Part shown: piece by piece, positions 1 through 9,569 of the stretch | How the letters are laid out: each line of letters starts with the position of its first letter | Numbering within the stretch: position 1 is the stretch's first letter | Origin: Actinomyces marseillensis | GTDB taxonomy: Bacteria > Actinomycetota > Actinomycetes > Actinomycetales > Actinomycetaceae | Length of the DNA stretch: 64,000 nt | Assembly (NCBI RefSeq): GCF_900155605.1 | Contig: NZ_LT707420.1 | Coordinates: 600,158-664,157, forward strand | Direction: 5' to 3' | Program-made: the position numbers and the translations under genes | The notes under the pieces: model-generated | Seen by the model: only the letters and a program-made list of their open reading frames with translations | The model's database searches: none | What the model was told of the DNA's origin: nothing

Positions 1-1
1 C

Positions 2-2947
2 CCCGCCGCCAACTTCGCGGTGACCACCGGCGACACCTGGCGCGACAACACGAGCCGCAAGCCAGCGACCACCGGCACCGTGTCGGTCACGAAGCCCACG
101 GCTTCCTCCGCCTCGGCGCGCAACAAGTACATGGCGCCCACCGAGACACTCGCGTCGCTGACCCCCATCGCCTTCGGTGAGGGAGGCGCAAAGTACGACT
201 CAAACTTCATTCCCTTCGAGGTTGGCAACTCTGACTTCACCATTTCGGAAAATCAGATTGCTGATCCGCAGTGGAAGCTCAAAGACATCAAGTGTGTCAA
301 CGGTATCGGCGAAGACGTCGCCGTCACCAAGACGGAACGCGGCGTCAACTTCAAGAACGTCGGCGGCGCAGCCTCGAACGAGGCAGCTCCCATCACGTGT
401 ACCTTTGTCAACGAATACGAAGCTCCGAAGGTCCCGAACCTGCGCGTTCAAAAGAGCATTGAAAACAACGGTGGCGTCACCGGCGCGACCGAGTTCGATG
501 TCGATTACAAGATCGTTGCCACCAACGATGGGAACGGCGCCGGTAACACCGGCAAGCTGACGGACAAGCCCGACTTTGCCAAGGGCCTCGAAATCCAGTC
601 CGCTAAGGTCGCCACGACCCAGGCCGGCCTCGCTGGTGCCGCAAACGCAACCGCAAGCGGCGGCGTCTACACCCTGACCAACGGAGTCAACCTCGATCCG
701 GGTAAGACCGCTGAGTTCTGGATCCGCTTCCACGTGAAGCGCAACGAAACTGCCGCTGGCTACGACGTCAAGAACCTCGAATGTAAGGTCACCGGAAACA
801 ACGTTCCGACCCCCGGATTCGGTCTCTTCAACCAGGTCGTCGCCGAAAACGGCAAGGACTCTGACGGTGAAGACAACAACAAGGCCTGTGGTCCGGTTCC
901 CGTCACCAAGATGCGCGTCGAAAAGAGCATCCAGGTAAACGGTGCAACCACGGGTGCCACCGACTTCATCGTCGACTACAAGATCGTTGCAACCAACGAC
1001 GGCAATACCAAGGCGTCGACCGGCAAGCTGACGGATAAGCCCGACTTTGCGAAGGGTCTTGAGATCCAGTCCGCTAAGGTCGCCACCACCCAGGCAGGCC
1101 TGACCGGCGCAGCCACTGTGACTCCCGCTAACGGTGTCTACACTCTGACCAACGGAGTGGAACTCGATCCGGGTAAGACCGCTGAGTTCTGGATCCGTTT
1201 CCAGGTCAAGCGCAACGAGTCGGCCACTGGCTACGACGTTAAGAACCTCGAATGTAAGCTCGACGCCAACGGTATTCCCACCGCCGGCTATGGCCTCTTC
1301 AACCAGGTCGTCGCAGAAAGCGGTAAGGACCACGACGGTGAAGACAACAACAAGGCCTGTGGCCCGGTTCCCGTTACCAAGATTCGTGTTCAGAAGAGCA
1401 TCGAAGCAAATGGCGGCGCAAACACCGGCGCGACCGAGTTCGATGTCGATTACAAGATCGTTGCAACCAACGACGGAAACCTGAAGACCTCGACCGGAAT
1501 CCTCACGGACAAGCCCGAGTTCGCCAAGGGTCTTGAGATCCAGTCCGCTAAGGTCGCCACGACCCAGGCCGGCCTCGCTGGTGCTGCAAACGCAACCGCT
1601 GCAAACGGCACCTACACTCTGACAAACGGTGTGGAGGTTGAGCCCGGCAAGACCGCCGAGTTCTGGATCCGCTTCCACGTCAAGTTCAACTCCGCAGCAG
1701 CTGGCTACGACGAGACCGCTCTCGAATGTAAGCTCGACGCCAAGGGAATCCCCACCGCCGGCTTTGGCCTCTTCAACCAGGTCAACGCTCAGACGGGCAA
1801 GGACCACGACGGCATCGACAACAACAAGGCCTGCGGCCCCTACGTGCCCGCAAAGGTCCGCGTTGAAAAGAGCATCGAAGCAAACGGTGGCGCCACCGGT
1901 GCAGCCGAATTCGATGTCGACTACAAGATCGTCGCAACCAACGACGGACAGATCGCAACCACCACCGGCAAGCTCACGGATAAGCCGGAGTTCGCTAAGG
2001 GTCTTGAGATCCAGTCCGCAAAGATCGCGACCACGCAGGCCGGCCTTACTGGTGCTGCAAACGCAACCGCAGCTAACGGTGTCTACACGCTGACCAACGG
2101 AGTCACCCTCCAGCCCGGCACTACCGCCGAGTTCTGGATCCGCTTCCACGTCAAGCGCAACACCGCTGCCTCCGGCTACAGCGAAACCAACCTCGCCTGC
2201 CACCTCGATCAGAAGAACCTCCCGGTTCCCGGTTTCGGCCTCTTCAACCAGGTCTACGCCGAGAACGGTAAGGATCACGACGGCATTGATAACAACAAGG
2301 CCTGTGGTCCCAACGTTCCTCACGAGATCGTCGTCGTGAAGGCCGGTACCCAGAACACGGGTAAGACCTTCACCGACCCGACCAACCAGTACACCTCCGG
2401 AGACGGATCGGCGCTCTACCCGCTCAGTGGTGCAGAGTTCGCGATCTACAGCGGCGGTAACCCGCAGAGCTCCACCTCCGCGACCCTCGTCAAGACCCTG
2501 TCCGCAGGAACCACGACGGATGTCTACTACTGGTCAGTCACCGGCCTTGAACTCAACACCGACTACTGGTTGGTTGAGACCAAGGCACCGGCTGGACACA
2601 GCCTCCTGCCTCGTCCGATCCCCTTCCGCCTGACCACGGATGGCAACGGCACCGTTGTCACCCTGGGCGCGGAGGTGCGCGATCAGACCAAGTGGGCCAA
2701 CTCGGCCGTCCAGGCCTACGCCTCCGTCACAAACGCAACACTGCCCCAGAGCGATCAGGGCTTCGTTGTGGGCGGCGCACGCAAGGCCACCATCTTGGTC
2801 AAGGACACGGAGGTAGGACACCTGCCCGTCTCGGGCAGCCTCGGAATCTACCCGTACATCGGTGTCGCAATGGCGCTTATGGGCGGGGCGATGGTGATCT
2901 CTCTGGTCACCATGAAACAGCGTCGCAAGGCGGAAAACTTCGCCTGA
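2..2947 (+). CDS. Pilus tip-like wall-anchored surface protein, 5' truncated
   Basis: The reading frame is open back to base 2, so the N-terminus and signal peptide lie outside the window. The visible 981 residues hold an N-terminal stretch, four tandem repeats of about 155 residues (each with a conserved LTDKP(D/E)FAKGLEIQSAK core), then one prealbumin-like (SpaA/Cna-B type) domain ending in an E-box-like WLVETKAPAGH segment. The C-terminus has a cell-wall sorting signal: LPVSG, a hydrophobic span and a KQRRK tail. LPVSG departs from the usual LPXTG by Ser for Thr. It sits 80 bases before the shaft pilin and ahead of a class C sortase, the order seen in Actinomyces fimbrial loci (tip, shaft, sortase), so it is probably the tip adhesin; that role is inferred from position. 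Confidence 0.88.
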   Translation, partial: PAANFAVTTGDTWRDNTSRKPATTGTVSVTKPTASSASARNKYMAPTETLASLTPIAFGEGGAKYDSNFIPFEVGNSDFTISENQIADPQWKLKDIKCVNGIGEDVAVTKTERGVNFKNVGGAASNEAAPITCTFVNEYEAPKVPNLRVQKSIENNGGVTGATEFDVDYKIVATNDGNGAGNTGKLTDKPDFAKGLEIQSAKVATTQAGLAGAANATASGGVYTLTNGVNLDPGKTAEFWIRFHVKRNETAAGYDVKNLECKVTGNNVPTPGFGLFNQVVAENGKDSDGEDNNKACGPVPVTKMRVEKSIQVNGATTGATDFIVDYKIVATNDGNTKASTGKLTDKPDFAKGLEIQSAKVATTQAGLTGAATVTPANGVYTLTNGVELDPGKTAEFWIRFQVKRNESATGYDVKNLECKLDANGIPTAGYGLFNQVVAESGKDHDGEDNNKACGPVPVTKIRVQKSIEANGGANTGATEFDVDYKIVATNDGNLKTSTGILTDKPEFAKGLEIQSAKVATTQAGLAGAANATAANGTYTLTNGVEVEPGKTAEFWIRFHVKFNSAAAGYDETALECKLDAKGIPTAGFGLFNQVNAQTGKDHDGIDNNKACGPYVPAKVRVEKSIEANGGATGAAEFDVDYKIVATNDGQIATTTGKLTDKPEFAKGLEIQSAKIATTQAGLTGAANATAANGVYTLTNGVTLQPGTTAEFWIRFHVKRNTAASGYSETNLACHLDQKNLPVPGFGLFNQVYAENGKDHDGIDNNKACGPNVPHEIVVVKAGTQNTGKTFTDPTNQYTSGDGSALYPLSGAEFAIYSGGNPQSSTSATLVKTLSAGTTTDVYYWSVTGLELNTDYWLVETKAPAGHSLLPRPIPFRLTTDGNGTVVTLGAEVRDQTKWANSAVQAYASVTNATLPQSDQGFVVGGARKATILVKDTEVGHLPVSGSLGIYPYIGVAMALMGGAMVISLVTMKQRRKAENFA
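430..2322 (+). repeat. Four tandem intragenic repeats of about 470 bp
   Basis: Units begin near 430, 900, 1377 and 1855 and end near 2320. Each encodes about 155 residues opening with (L/M/I/V)RV(Q/E)KSI and closing with DNNKACGP. Stretches such as the segment encoding AEFWIRFHVK are nearly identical at DNA level between units, implying recent duplication or homogenisation and a potential for copy-number change by recombination. Confidence 0.9.
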
Positions 2948-3027
2948 GACACTGACCCTAGTTGATGACTAGTTCACATCACCATCACTCGATCTGTTCA
3001 AAGATCCCGTACAACAGGAGAACACAA

Positions 3028-4653
3028 ATGACAACTCTTAAGACCCGTCGAGGCATCAGCCTCCTCGCCGTCATCGCAGTTGCTGCTGGCGCTGCTGCGG
3101 TTCCGGGTATTGCTACGGCAGCCCCGACCGCATCCGCATTCGGCGTCGTTGCAACCGCTCCCCAGCTCCCCTCGCTGGTCGACCTGGACCCCGCCAAGAC
3201 CGGCTCCATCACCATCCACAAGCTGGTGAAGGATGACACCAACGGCACCACCGAAGGCACCGGCCTTGAGGACACCACGGTCACCGGCACCGGCCTCGAC
3301 GGCGCAAAGTTCACCGTCCAGCGCCTGACCGGCGTCGACCTGACCACTCAGGCCGGCTGGGAAAAGCTCGTGGGCTACAACGGCAACGTTGACGCCGCAA
3401 AGGCTGACGGCGTTGACGCCCCGGTCGAGAAGACGACCGCTGGCGGCGGCCTCGCAAAGTTCGAGAACCTGCCCCTCGGCGCCTACATCGTCACCGAGAC
3501 CGTGACCCCCGCGGGCTACATCGGCTCCAAGCCCTTCATCATCACCGTCCCGATGACGCACCCCACCGAGAAGAACGAGTGGAACTACAACCTGCACGTC
3601 TACCCCAAGAACTCCAAGGCTGGCGTTGACAAGCAGGTCAAGGACGACACCACTCCCGCGGTTGGCTCCGAGATCAACTACACCATTAACTCCGACATCC
3701 CCAGCCTCCCCGCTGGCGACAAGCTGAAGACCTACATGGTCGCCGACCAGTACGACAAGCGCGTCACCATTGCGACCAGCGATGTCACCCTGGCGCTGTC
3801 TGACGGCACCGCTCTTGTGGCCGGCACCGACTACGATCTCAAGACCGCTACCGGAACCGTTGCTGCTGGTACAGACAACTACAAGTTCATCACCGCTGTC
3901 TTCACCGAAGCCGGCCGTAACAAGATTGCTGCCGCCCGTGCAGCAGGAACCGACGCCACCAAGGTCGTCATGAAGCTCAAGGGCACCGTCACCGGTCCGC
4001 TCTCCGGAAACGGCCTGGTCCCCAACAAGGTCACCCTGATCCCGAACACCCCGGCAACCCCGTGGGATCCCGAGTCGGGCACCACTCCTCCCCCGGAGTA
4101 CCCGAACTCTGAGGTCGTCTCCAAGTTCGGCAAGGTCAAGATCACCAAGGTCTCCGCAGCCGATCCGACCGCCAAGCTCAAGGACGCCGAGTTCTCGGTC
4201 TACAAGTGCACCCCCACCGGACTGACCTCCGGCACCGACAACTTCGTTTCCACCAACGCAACTCTCGGTGACAAGATCACCGTTAATGGCAAGGACACCT
4301 TCACCACCGACGCCGACGGCGTCGTGGAGATCGACTCCCTGCGCAACAACGACTGGGAGAACAACAAGCAGGTCGACAACCCCGGTTGGTACTGCCTCGT
4401 TGAAACCAAGGCTCCTGCAGGCTTCGAGCTCCAGACCCGCCCGATCGCCTTCCAGATCCTCCAGTCCAACTCCAAGGCCGACAACCAGTACACCCTGGAG
4501 ACCACGGTCAAGGATGCTCCTCACAACGGTGGATTCCGCCTGCCCGTCACCGGTGCTGCCGGTGTGGGCGTGCTGATCGCAGCTGGCTCGGCACTCGTTG
4601 CTGGCGCTGGCGCCATCACCATTGCGAACAAGCGTCGCAAGGAAAACGCCTGA
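3028..4653 (+). CDS. fimA: Major fimbrial shaft pilin, sortase-polymerised
   Basis: A 541-residue isopeptide-forming shaft pilin. An earlier in-frame ATG exists, but the ATG at 3028 follows an AGGAG box at 3016-3020 and gives a normal signal peptide (basic TLKTRRG, hydrophobic core, cleavage after ATA). Domains: N-terminal region, pilin motif WNYNLHVYPKN with the candidate cross-linking lysine at residue 194, central Cna-B-type domains, E-box YCLVETKAPAGFE near residue 455, sorting signal LPVTG at 505-509, membrane span and NKRRKENA tail. The pilin-motif lysine is normally joined by the sortase to the LPXTG threonine of the next subunit. It lies between the tip-like protein and the sortase. 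The symbol is by analogy to Actinomyces type 2 fimbriae; it could equally be the fimP type. Confidence 0.92.
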   Translation: MTTLKTRRGISLLAVIAVAAGAAAVPGIATAAPTASAFGVVATAPQLPSLVDLDPAKTGSITIHKLVKDDTNGTTEGTGLEDTTVTGTGLDGAKFTVQRLTGVDLTTQAGWEKLVGYNGNVDAAKADGVDAPVEKTTAGGGLAKFENLPLGAYIVTETVTPAGYIGSKPFIITVPMTHPTEKNEWNYNLHVYPKNSKAGVDKQVKDDTTPAVGSEINYTINSDIPSLPAGDKLKTYMVADQYDKRVTIATSDVTLALSDGTALVAGTDYDLKTATGTVAAGTDNYKFITAVFTEAGRNKIAAARAAGTDATKVVMKLKGTVTGPLSGNGLVPNKVTLIPNTPATPWDPESGTTPPPEYPNSEVVSKFGKVKITKVSAADPTAKLKDAEFSVYKCTPTGLTSGTDNFVSTNATLGDKITVNGKDTFTTDADGVVEIDSLRNNDWENNKQVDNPGWYCLVETKAPAGFELQTRPIAFQILQSNSKADNQYTLETTVKDAPHNGGFRLPVTGAAGVGVLIAAGSALVAGAGAITIANKRRKENA

Positions 4654-4672
4654 TCTCTAACTGAGATTTAGC

Positions 4673-4712
4673 CGGGTGCGGGAAGGCCCACAGGTCTTCC
4701 CGCACCCGTTTC
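4673..4712 (+). terminator. Terminator between shaft pilin and sortase
   Basis: Perfect 13-bp stem: CGGGTGCGGGAAG at 4673-4685 and its complement at 4696-4708, followed by TTTCT. Placed after the pilin gene, it should let abundant pilin mRNA end here while a minority reads through to the sortase. Confidence 0.8.
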
Positions 4713-4758
4713 TGTACAATCAACACCAACTCCCATCACCCCATCCAAAAGGCGACTC

Positions 4759-5823
4759 ATGAGCGAGAACGACATCCACGCAGACGACAGCCTCACAAGC
4801 ACCCCGGTTCAGGACGACACGCCCGAAACTGCGGAAGCACGCGAGCATAGACTCCGCAAGGCAAAACGTCGCCGTCGCCTCTTCACCATCCTCCCCCCGA
4901 TCCTGCTGATCCTCGGAATCTTGGTCCTGCTCTACCCAGTCGTTTCGACCTACCAAAACAACGTCGAACAACAGCGCATCGCCAAAGCATTCAGCGCCGA
5001 ACAAACCAACGTCGGTCGAGATGTCGTTAAAGACGAACTCGCACGCGCTGACGAATACAACCGCCAAGCCGCCGAAGCACCCATTCTTGACCCCTGGTTG
5101 GAATCCCAGCGGCCTAATACCCCCCAATACTCCGATTACCTGTCACAACTGAACGTGAACACCGTCATGGCGACCGTTAAGGTCCCCAAGGCCGATATCA
5201 GCCTCCCCGTCTACCACGGCACAGAAACCTCCACTCTTGAAAAGGGCGTCGGACACCTCTTTGGAACCGCACTCCCCGTCGGCGGCGAAGGAACCCACAC
5301 GGTTCTCACCGGCCACTCGGGCCTGGGAAGCGCAACCATGTTCGACCACCTCAACCGCGTCGAACTCGGTGACGTCTTCTACATCGAAGTCTTAGGGCGC
5401 CACCTCAAGTACAAGGTCACCGACATCCGGACCGTTCTCCCGAACGAAACGGAAACCCTGAACAAGGTCGCAGGAAAAGACCTCGCAACCCTGATCACCT
5501 GTACTCCATACGGAATCAACACTCACCGCCTCCTGGTCACCGGCGAGCGCATCCCCATGGACGATGCGCAGGTCGCAGAAGAATCGGCCGATGTTGAACC
5601 CGCTGTCGTTCAGACCTGGATGATCGCCGTTGTCGTCGGCATTATCATCGTCCTCATCGCGACCGCAGTCCTATGGTTCCTCGCCCACAAGAACCGCAAG
5701 AAGCGCGAAGCAGCGCAGCTCGCAGCGGCAGAAAGTGGCGCACTCGAAGCTGAAGGCGACGCCGCACAAGGCCTCGAAAGCGGAAACACCCCGACCACTG
5801 ACGCTTCTGAAGCTCGCGAGTAG
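4759..5823 (+). CDS. srtC: Class C (pilin-polymerising) sortase
   Basis: A 354-residue membrane transpeptidase that joins pilin subunits. It has an N-terminal cytoplasmic stretch, a transmembrane segment (about residues 38-60), the lid motif DPW found in pilus sortases, then the sortase barrel with catalytic His186 (TGHSG), Cys248 (TLITC) and Arg257 (HRLLV). A second transmembrane segment near 288-312 and a charged, acidic cytoplasmic tail complete the class C layout. All three catalytic residues are present. It directly follows the pilin gene after a terminator and presumably polymerises that pilin with the tip protein. The giant LAKTG adhesin at 26-34 kb is not an expected substrate. Confidence 0.93.
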   Translation: MSENDIHADDSLTSTPVQDDTPETAEAREHRLRKAKRRRRLFTILPPILLILGILVLLYPVVSTYQNNVEQQRIAKAFSAEQTNVGRDVVKDELARADEYNRQAAEAPILDPWLESQRPNTPQYSDYLSQLNVNTVMATVKVPKADISLPVYHGTETSTLEKGVGHLFGTALPVGGEGTHTVLTGHSGLGSATMFDHLNRVELGDVFYIEVLGRHLKYKVTDIRTVLPNETETLNKVAGKDLATLITCTPYGINTHRLLVTGERIPMDDAQVAEESADVEPAVVQTWMIAVVVGIIIVLIATAVLWFLAHKNRKKREAAQLAAAESGALEAEGDAAQGLESGNTPTTDASEARE

Positions 5824-5850
5824 AGCTCACGCAATACGTCGTTCACACTC

Positions 5851-5884
5851 AGTGCCCCACCTTGGGAAACCAAGGTGGGGCACT
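5851..5884. terminator. Bidirectional terminator between srtC and sdaA
   Basis: Perfect 15-bp stem (AGTGCCCCACCTTGG at 5851-5865, complement at 5870-5884) with a GAAA tetraloop, lying between two convergent genes. No strong T run is present on either side, so its strength is uncertain, but position and symmetry fit a shared terminator. Confidence 0.75.
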
Positions 5885-5905
5885 GCGCTTCACGCACAAC
5901 GGCTC

Positions 5906-7639
5906 TTAACACTCGACAACGTTCACAGCCAAACCGCCAGCCGAGGTCTCCTTATATTTCGAGAGCATGTCATTTCCCGTTTGACGCATCGTCTCGATCG
6001 CGACGTCCAAAGATACAGTGTGCCGGCCATCGCCCCACAGGGCCATTCGAGCCGCATTAATTGCCTTCACAGCAGCAATCGCATTGCGCTCAATACACGG
6101 GATCTGAACCAGGCCGCCAACCGGATCACAGGTCAGTCCCAAGGAATGCTCCATCGCGATCTCAGCAGCATTCTCCACCTGCTCTGGAGTGCCACCCAAA
6201 GCCTGCGCAAGCCCCGCAGCGGCCATCGCCGAGGCCGAACCGACCTCACCCTGGCACCCCACCTCCGCGCCGGCAATCGACGCATTGGTCTTAATGAGAG
6301 CGCCAATCGCAGTCGCCGCGAGCAAGAACTCGTGAATGCACTCTTGTCGAGCGCGCGCGCACTCCGAATTCCCGCCCAGAGGAAGCTCCGAAATCCGGGC
6401 CATCTGCGCAGGAGAGCAATTCGGGAACTCAGCACCGGCCTCGGGGCAGAAAGAAACAAGGTAACCAAGAACAGCAGGGATCACACCAGCAGCGCCATTC
6501 GTCGGCGCAGTGACAATGCGGTGACCCGCAGCGTTCTCCTCGTTCACCGCAAGAGCGTAGAGGTTAACCCAGTCCATGGCGCGCAAAGGATCCTGCATAG
6601 CGCCGGCCCAGCCATGGCGCTTTTCCAAGCAAAAAGCCTTCTCTGCGCGGGCACGCAACTGCGCTGCCAGGGCATTTGCGCGCCTGGGCACATCCAAACC
6701 ACCCGGCAAAATACCCGTTGAGGCGATACCCGCATCGATCGCGCCGAACATCGTATGCGCAATGTGATCGAGGTATTCGGTGAGTGCAGCAGCGGGACGC
6801 GCGGAAAGTTCATTGGCGCGCACGAGCTCGGCGATCGAAAGCCCAGAGCGCGTGCACTGCTCCAAAAGCTCAGCGCCCGTCGAGAAGGGGAGAGGAGCGG
6901 GAGTGCACATTCCCGTCGTTTCCTGCGCCGAGGCCAGCGAAGCGATCTCGGGATGCTCGCTATCGTCATTCGTTTGCGCCATGACGAAACCGCCGCCCAC
7001 CGAATAGTAGGTGCGCTGCAACAGTAACTCACCCGGGTAATCGACCGATTCGGAAGACTTCCCGCAAGCTTGGTCATCACGGGCGATGCTGTCTTGGCCT
7101 CGGGAAGCGCCCGCCGTCGATGAAGCCTCACCGTAAGCACTGATCGTCAAAGCATTGACGTGATAGGGCAGGACCCTCCGCGGAAGAAAACGAATATCCG
7201 CCTCGATATCAAAGGGAATATCGCGCCCACCCGCAAAAGGAAGCATCCCGCTCGAGGCGATCGAAGGAATGACGCTCTCGACCGTATCGATAGAAACAGT
7301 CTCCGGGTCATAGCCCGCCAAACCCAGTAGAACTGCGCGATCGGTGTTGTGGCCTCGACCGGTCGCACCAAGAGAACCAAAAAGCTCGACGCACACGTGG
7401 GAGAGACGCGAATACTCGGGAAGCGCACACAGCTCCGTCGAAAAAGCCAAGCCCGCGCGCATGGGACCCACCGTGTGCGAAGAAGAAGGACCAATACCGA
7501 CCGAGAACATGTCGAAAACTGAAAGCGGACGAGCGGCCGAGCTTGCGGGGACTTCGCCGGCGACAATCGCGGCGGGAGTAGGCGTATCTGCGCTGTATTC
7601 GTCCTGTGTGGTGACGTCAATCGGCGGCTGAAGATCCAT
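5906..7639 (-). CDS. sdaA: L-serine ammonia-lyase, single-chain iron-sulfur type
   Basis: Converts L-serine to pyruvate and ammonia. The beta domain begins at [20 protein letters not shown], the family's usual N-terminus, about 40 residues after the chosen ATG; the alpha domain carries the cluster cysteines in GCQGEVG, TCDPVGG and IPCIERN. At 577 residues it is about 120 longer than typical, because of the N-terminal extension, a polar insert of about 35 residues in the beta domain and a Cys-containing insert in the alpha domain. It ends in Cys, as in the Legionella enzyme whose terminal Cys occupies the active site. The start is uncertain: no clear ribosome site precedes 7639. It converges on the pilus operon and is divergent from luxS. 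Confidence 0.9.
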   Translation of the reverse strand: MDLQPPIDVTTQDEYSADTPTPAAIVAGEVPASSAARPLSVFDMFSVGIGPSSSHTVGPMRAGLAFSTELCALPEYSRLSHVCVELFGSLGATGRGHNTDRAVLLGLAGYDPETVSIDTVESVIPSIASSGMLPFAGGRDIPFDIEADIRFLPRRVLPYHVNALTISAYGEASSTAGASRGQDSIARDDQACGKSSESVDYPGELLLQRTYYSVGGGFVMAQTNDDSEHPEIASLASAQETTGMCTPAPLPFSTGAELLEQCTRSGLSIAELVRANELSARPAAALTEYLDHIAHTMFGAIDAGIASTGILPGGLDVPRRANALAAQLRARAEKAFCLEKRHGWAGAMQDPLRAMDWVNLYALAVNEENAAGHRIVTAPTNGAAGVIPAVLGYLVSFCPEAGAEFPNCSPAQMARISELPLGGNSECARARQECIHEFLLAATAIGALIKTNASIAGAEVGCQGEVGSASAMAAAGLAQALGGTPEQVENAAEIAMEHSLGLTCDPVGGLVQIPCIERNAIAAVKAINAARMALWGDGRHTVSLDVAIETMRQTGNDMLSKYKETSAGGLAVNVVEC

Positions 7640-7768
7640 GGGTTCTATTGTGCCCGAAAAAGCCCCGTGAAGTGGAAAAGAGGGGCACCAGGTACACGGG
7701 AGAAAACTCTCTTGCGCCATGCGAGACTGCCCCGCGCACTTTGGGCGAATCTCTATAAACTTGATGTC

Positions 7769-8248
7769 ATGACTGAACGCATGAATGTCGAATCCTTTAA
7801 CCTCGACCACCGCAGTGTCCTTGCCCCCTACGTTCGCGTTGCCGACCGCAAGACTCTCCCCGGTGGTGACGTCCTCATCAAGTACGATGTCCGCTTCACG
7901 CAGCCGAACAAGGCTCACCTGGAGATGCCTGCCGTTCACTCCATCGAACACCTGAGCGCAGAGCTTATGCGTAACCACACCACCAAGCTCATCGACTTCG
8001 GCCCCATGGGCTGCCAGACTGGCTTCTACGCGCTGCTCCTGGGCGTGGAAACCGAAGAATTCCTTCCCATCTTGCAGGCAACCTTCGAAGATATCCTCAA
8101 CGCAACCGAAGTTCCCGCCGCGAACGAGGTCCAGTGCGGCTGGGGCGCGAACCACTCCCTGTCCGCCGCGCAGGACGCCGTCCGCGAATTCCTCGCGCAC
8201 CGCGACGAGTGGCTTGTCGTCACTCAGGACGATGCGGCCTCGTGCTGA
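7769..8248 (+). CDS. luxS: S-ribosylhomocysteine lyase (AI-2 synthase)
   Basis: Cleaves S-ribosylhomocysteine to homocysteine and DPD, the precursor of autoinducer-2. Visible family residues: the metal-binding HSIEH motif, the active-site cysteine in MGCQTGFY and the second metal-site cysteine in QCGWGANHS. The ATG at 7769 gives 159 residues, a normal LuxS length; the frame stays open further upstream but with non-conserved sequence, and a second ATG lies at 7781. The next gene supplies its substrate from S-adenosylhomocysteine, so the two form the activated-methyl-cycle detoxification pair. Confidence 0.95.
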   Translation: MTERMNVESFNLDHRSVLAPYVRVADRKTLPGGDVLIKYDVRFTQPNKAHLEMPAVHSIEHLSAELMRNHTTKLIDFGPMGCQTGFYALLLGVETEEFLPILQATFEDILNATEVPAANEVQCGWGANHSLSAAQDAVREFLAHRDEWLVVTQDDAASC

Positions 8249-8304
8249 GGCGTGTGCCGCTTTCTTCAACCGACAACTGACGATCTTTCCCAGAGAGGCC
8301 ACTC

Positions 8305-9069
8305 ATGTCCTTGACCCTGACCCCTTCGCGCGTTCTTCCCACGGTTGACGCCTTCATTCAGTGTGCGATGGTCATGGAAGCACAGCCCTTCCTTGACGCC
8401 CTTGCGCCCCTCCCCGGTGCCGATGCGGTCGAGACCCTCAACGTCGGCGCGGAAGGTCACCACCAGCAGAGCTATGCCCTTGGCCAGTTTGCGGGCCACA
8501 CCGTCCTCGTCATCACCTCCGGCGTGGGCATCGCCAACGCCGCGGCAGCCGTCGCACGAGGCCTGACCATGGCCACCCCGAAGATCGTCATCGCGGGCGG
8601 CACCGCGGGTGGACTTGAAGGTGGAATCAAGGTTGGTGACGTCGCAGGCGCCATCTCCACGATCTACAACGACGCCGATGCCACCGTTTTTGGCTACGAA
8701 CTTGGCCAGATCCCGCGCATGCCAGTGGACTACCACTCCTCGCAGCATGCGATCGACGCTCTTGCCAAGCTCGGCGAGGCGCAGCCCCACACCGTGCGCA
8801 CGGGCCGCATCGTCACCGGCGATTCCTTTGCCTCCGAAAAGGTTGTTGCCCGAATTCGCGCTGGCTTCCCCGACGCGCTCGCGGTCGACATGGAAACCTG
8901 CGGAATGGCACAGGTGTGCTGGTCCAACGGCATCGACTGGATCTGCCTACGCGCGATCTCGGACCTGACCGGGGAAGGCGCCGATGAGGACTTCCACATG
9001 AACGGTGAAACCGCCGCATACCACTCTTTCGAGGCCGTGCGCGCATACCTCCCGCTCTTTTGCGCCTGA
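8305..9069 (+). CDS. mtnN: 5'-methylthioadenosine/S-adenosylhomocysteine nucleosidase
   Basis: Hydrolyses MTA and SAH to adenine plus the thioribose, feeding LuxS. The 254-residue protein is a phosphorylase-superfamily nucleosidase: AMVMEAQPF near the N-terminus, the glycine-rich VIAGGTAGGLEGGIKVGDV segment, the substrate-binding VDMETCGMAQVC motif and the catalytic-aspartate loop RAISDLTGE. It starts 56 bases after luxS in the same direction, and the tyrosine phosphatase gene begins 11 bases after its stop, so these genes probably share transcripts. Confidence 0.93.
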   Translation: MSLTLTPSRVLPTVDAFIQCAMVMEAQPFLDALAPLPGADAVETLNVGAEGHHQQSYALGQFAGHTVLVITSGVGIANAAAAVARGLTMATPKIVIAGGTAGGLEGGIKVGDVAGAISTIYNDADATVFGYELGQIPRMPVDYHSSQHAIDALAKLGEAQPHTVRTGRIVTGDSFASEKVVARIRAGFPDALAVDMETCGMAQVCWSNGIDWICLRAISDLTGEGADEDFHMNGETAAYHSFEAVRAYLPLFCA

Positions 9070-9080
9070 GAGGTGATGCC

Positions 9081-9569
9081 ATGTCCTTTTCAGTCCTGAT
9101 GGTCTGCACCGGCAACATTTGTCGCTCCGTGATGGCCGAGCAAATCCTTCGCGAGGCGGCCGCCAATAGTGGGGTCGACATTTGTGTTGATTCCGCGGGC
9201 ATCAGCGATGAAGAACACGGGCATGGCATTGATTCGCGTGCTGCACGTGCACTGCGCGAGGGCGGGTATCGCGTGCCCTCGCATCGTGCTCGCCAGGTTC
9301 AGGCGGGGGAACTCCAGCGCTGGGATCTGATCCTTGCGATGACCTCCTCCCACCTTCGCGCCCTTGAACGGCTTGCGGGTGGCCCCGATCCGAAGATCCG
9401 CATGTTCCGTGATTTCGAGGAGGTTGCAGGCAAGCCCGCTCGCGGGGGCAGTCGTGATGTGCCCGACCCCTGGTACGGTGATTATTCCGATTTCGAGGCC
9501 ACGCGCGCGACCATCGAAAAGTGCACTCCCGCGATCCTTGAGTATGCAGCAGGGAGCTTGAATCGGTGA
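9081..9569 (+). CDS. Low-molecular-weight protein tyrosine phosphatase
   Basis: 162-residue cytoplasmic phosphatase. The P-loop is CTGNICRS with nucleophile Cys9 and Arg15; the general-acid loop is DPWYGDYSDF. The frame is open from 9060, but the ATG at 9081 follows a GAGAGGTG ribosome site at 9068-9075 just after the mtnN stop, and it places the P-loop at the normal distance from the N-terminus. Such phosphatases often act on exopolysaccharide tyrosine kinases or phosphorylated arginine; no partner kinase is in the window. Its end overlaps the next gene by GTGA. Confidence 0.93.
   Translation: MSFSVLMVCTGNICRSVMAEQILREAAANSGVDICVDSAGISDEEHGHGIDSRAARALREGGYRVPSHRARQVQAGELQRWDLILAMTSSHLRALERLAGGPDPKIRMFRDFEEVAGKPARGGSRDVPDPWYGDYSDFEATRATIEKCTPAILEYAAGSLNR

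Noticed and set aside
200-2323. Long open frame (707 codons) antisense to the repeat-rich surface protein
   Set aside because: It mirrors the codon bias and repeats of the sense gene; no ribosome site, signal or recognisable domain.
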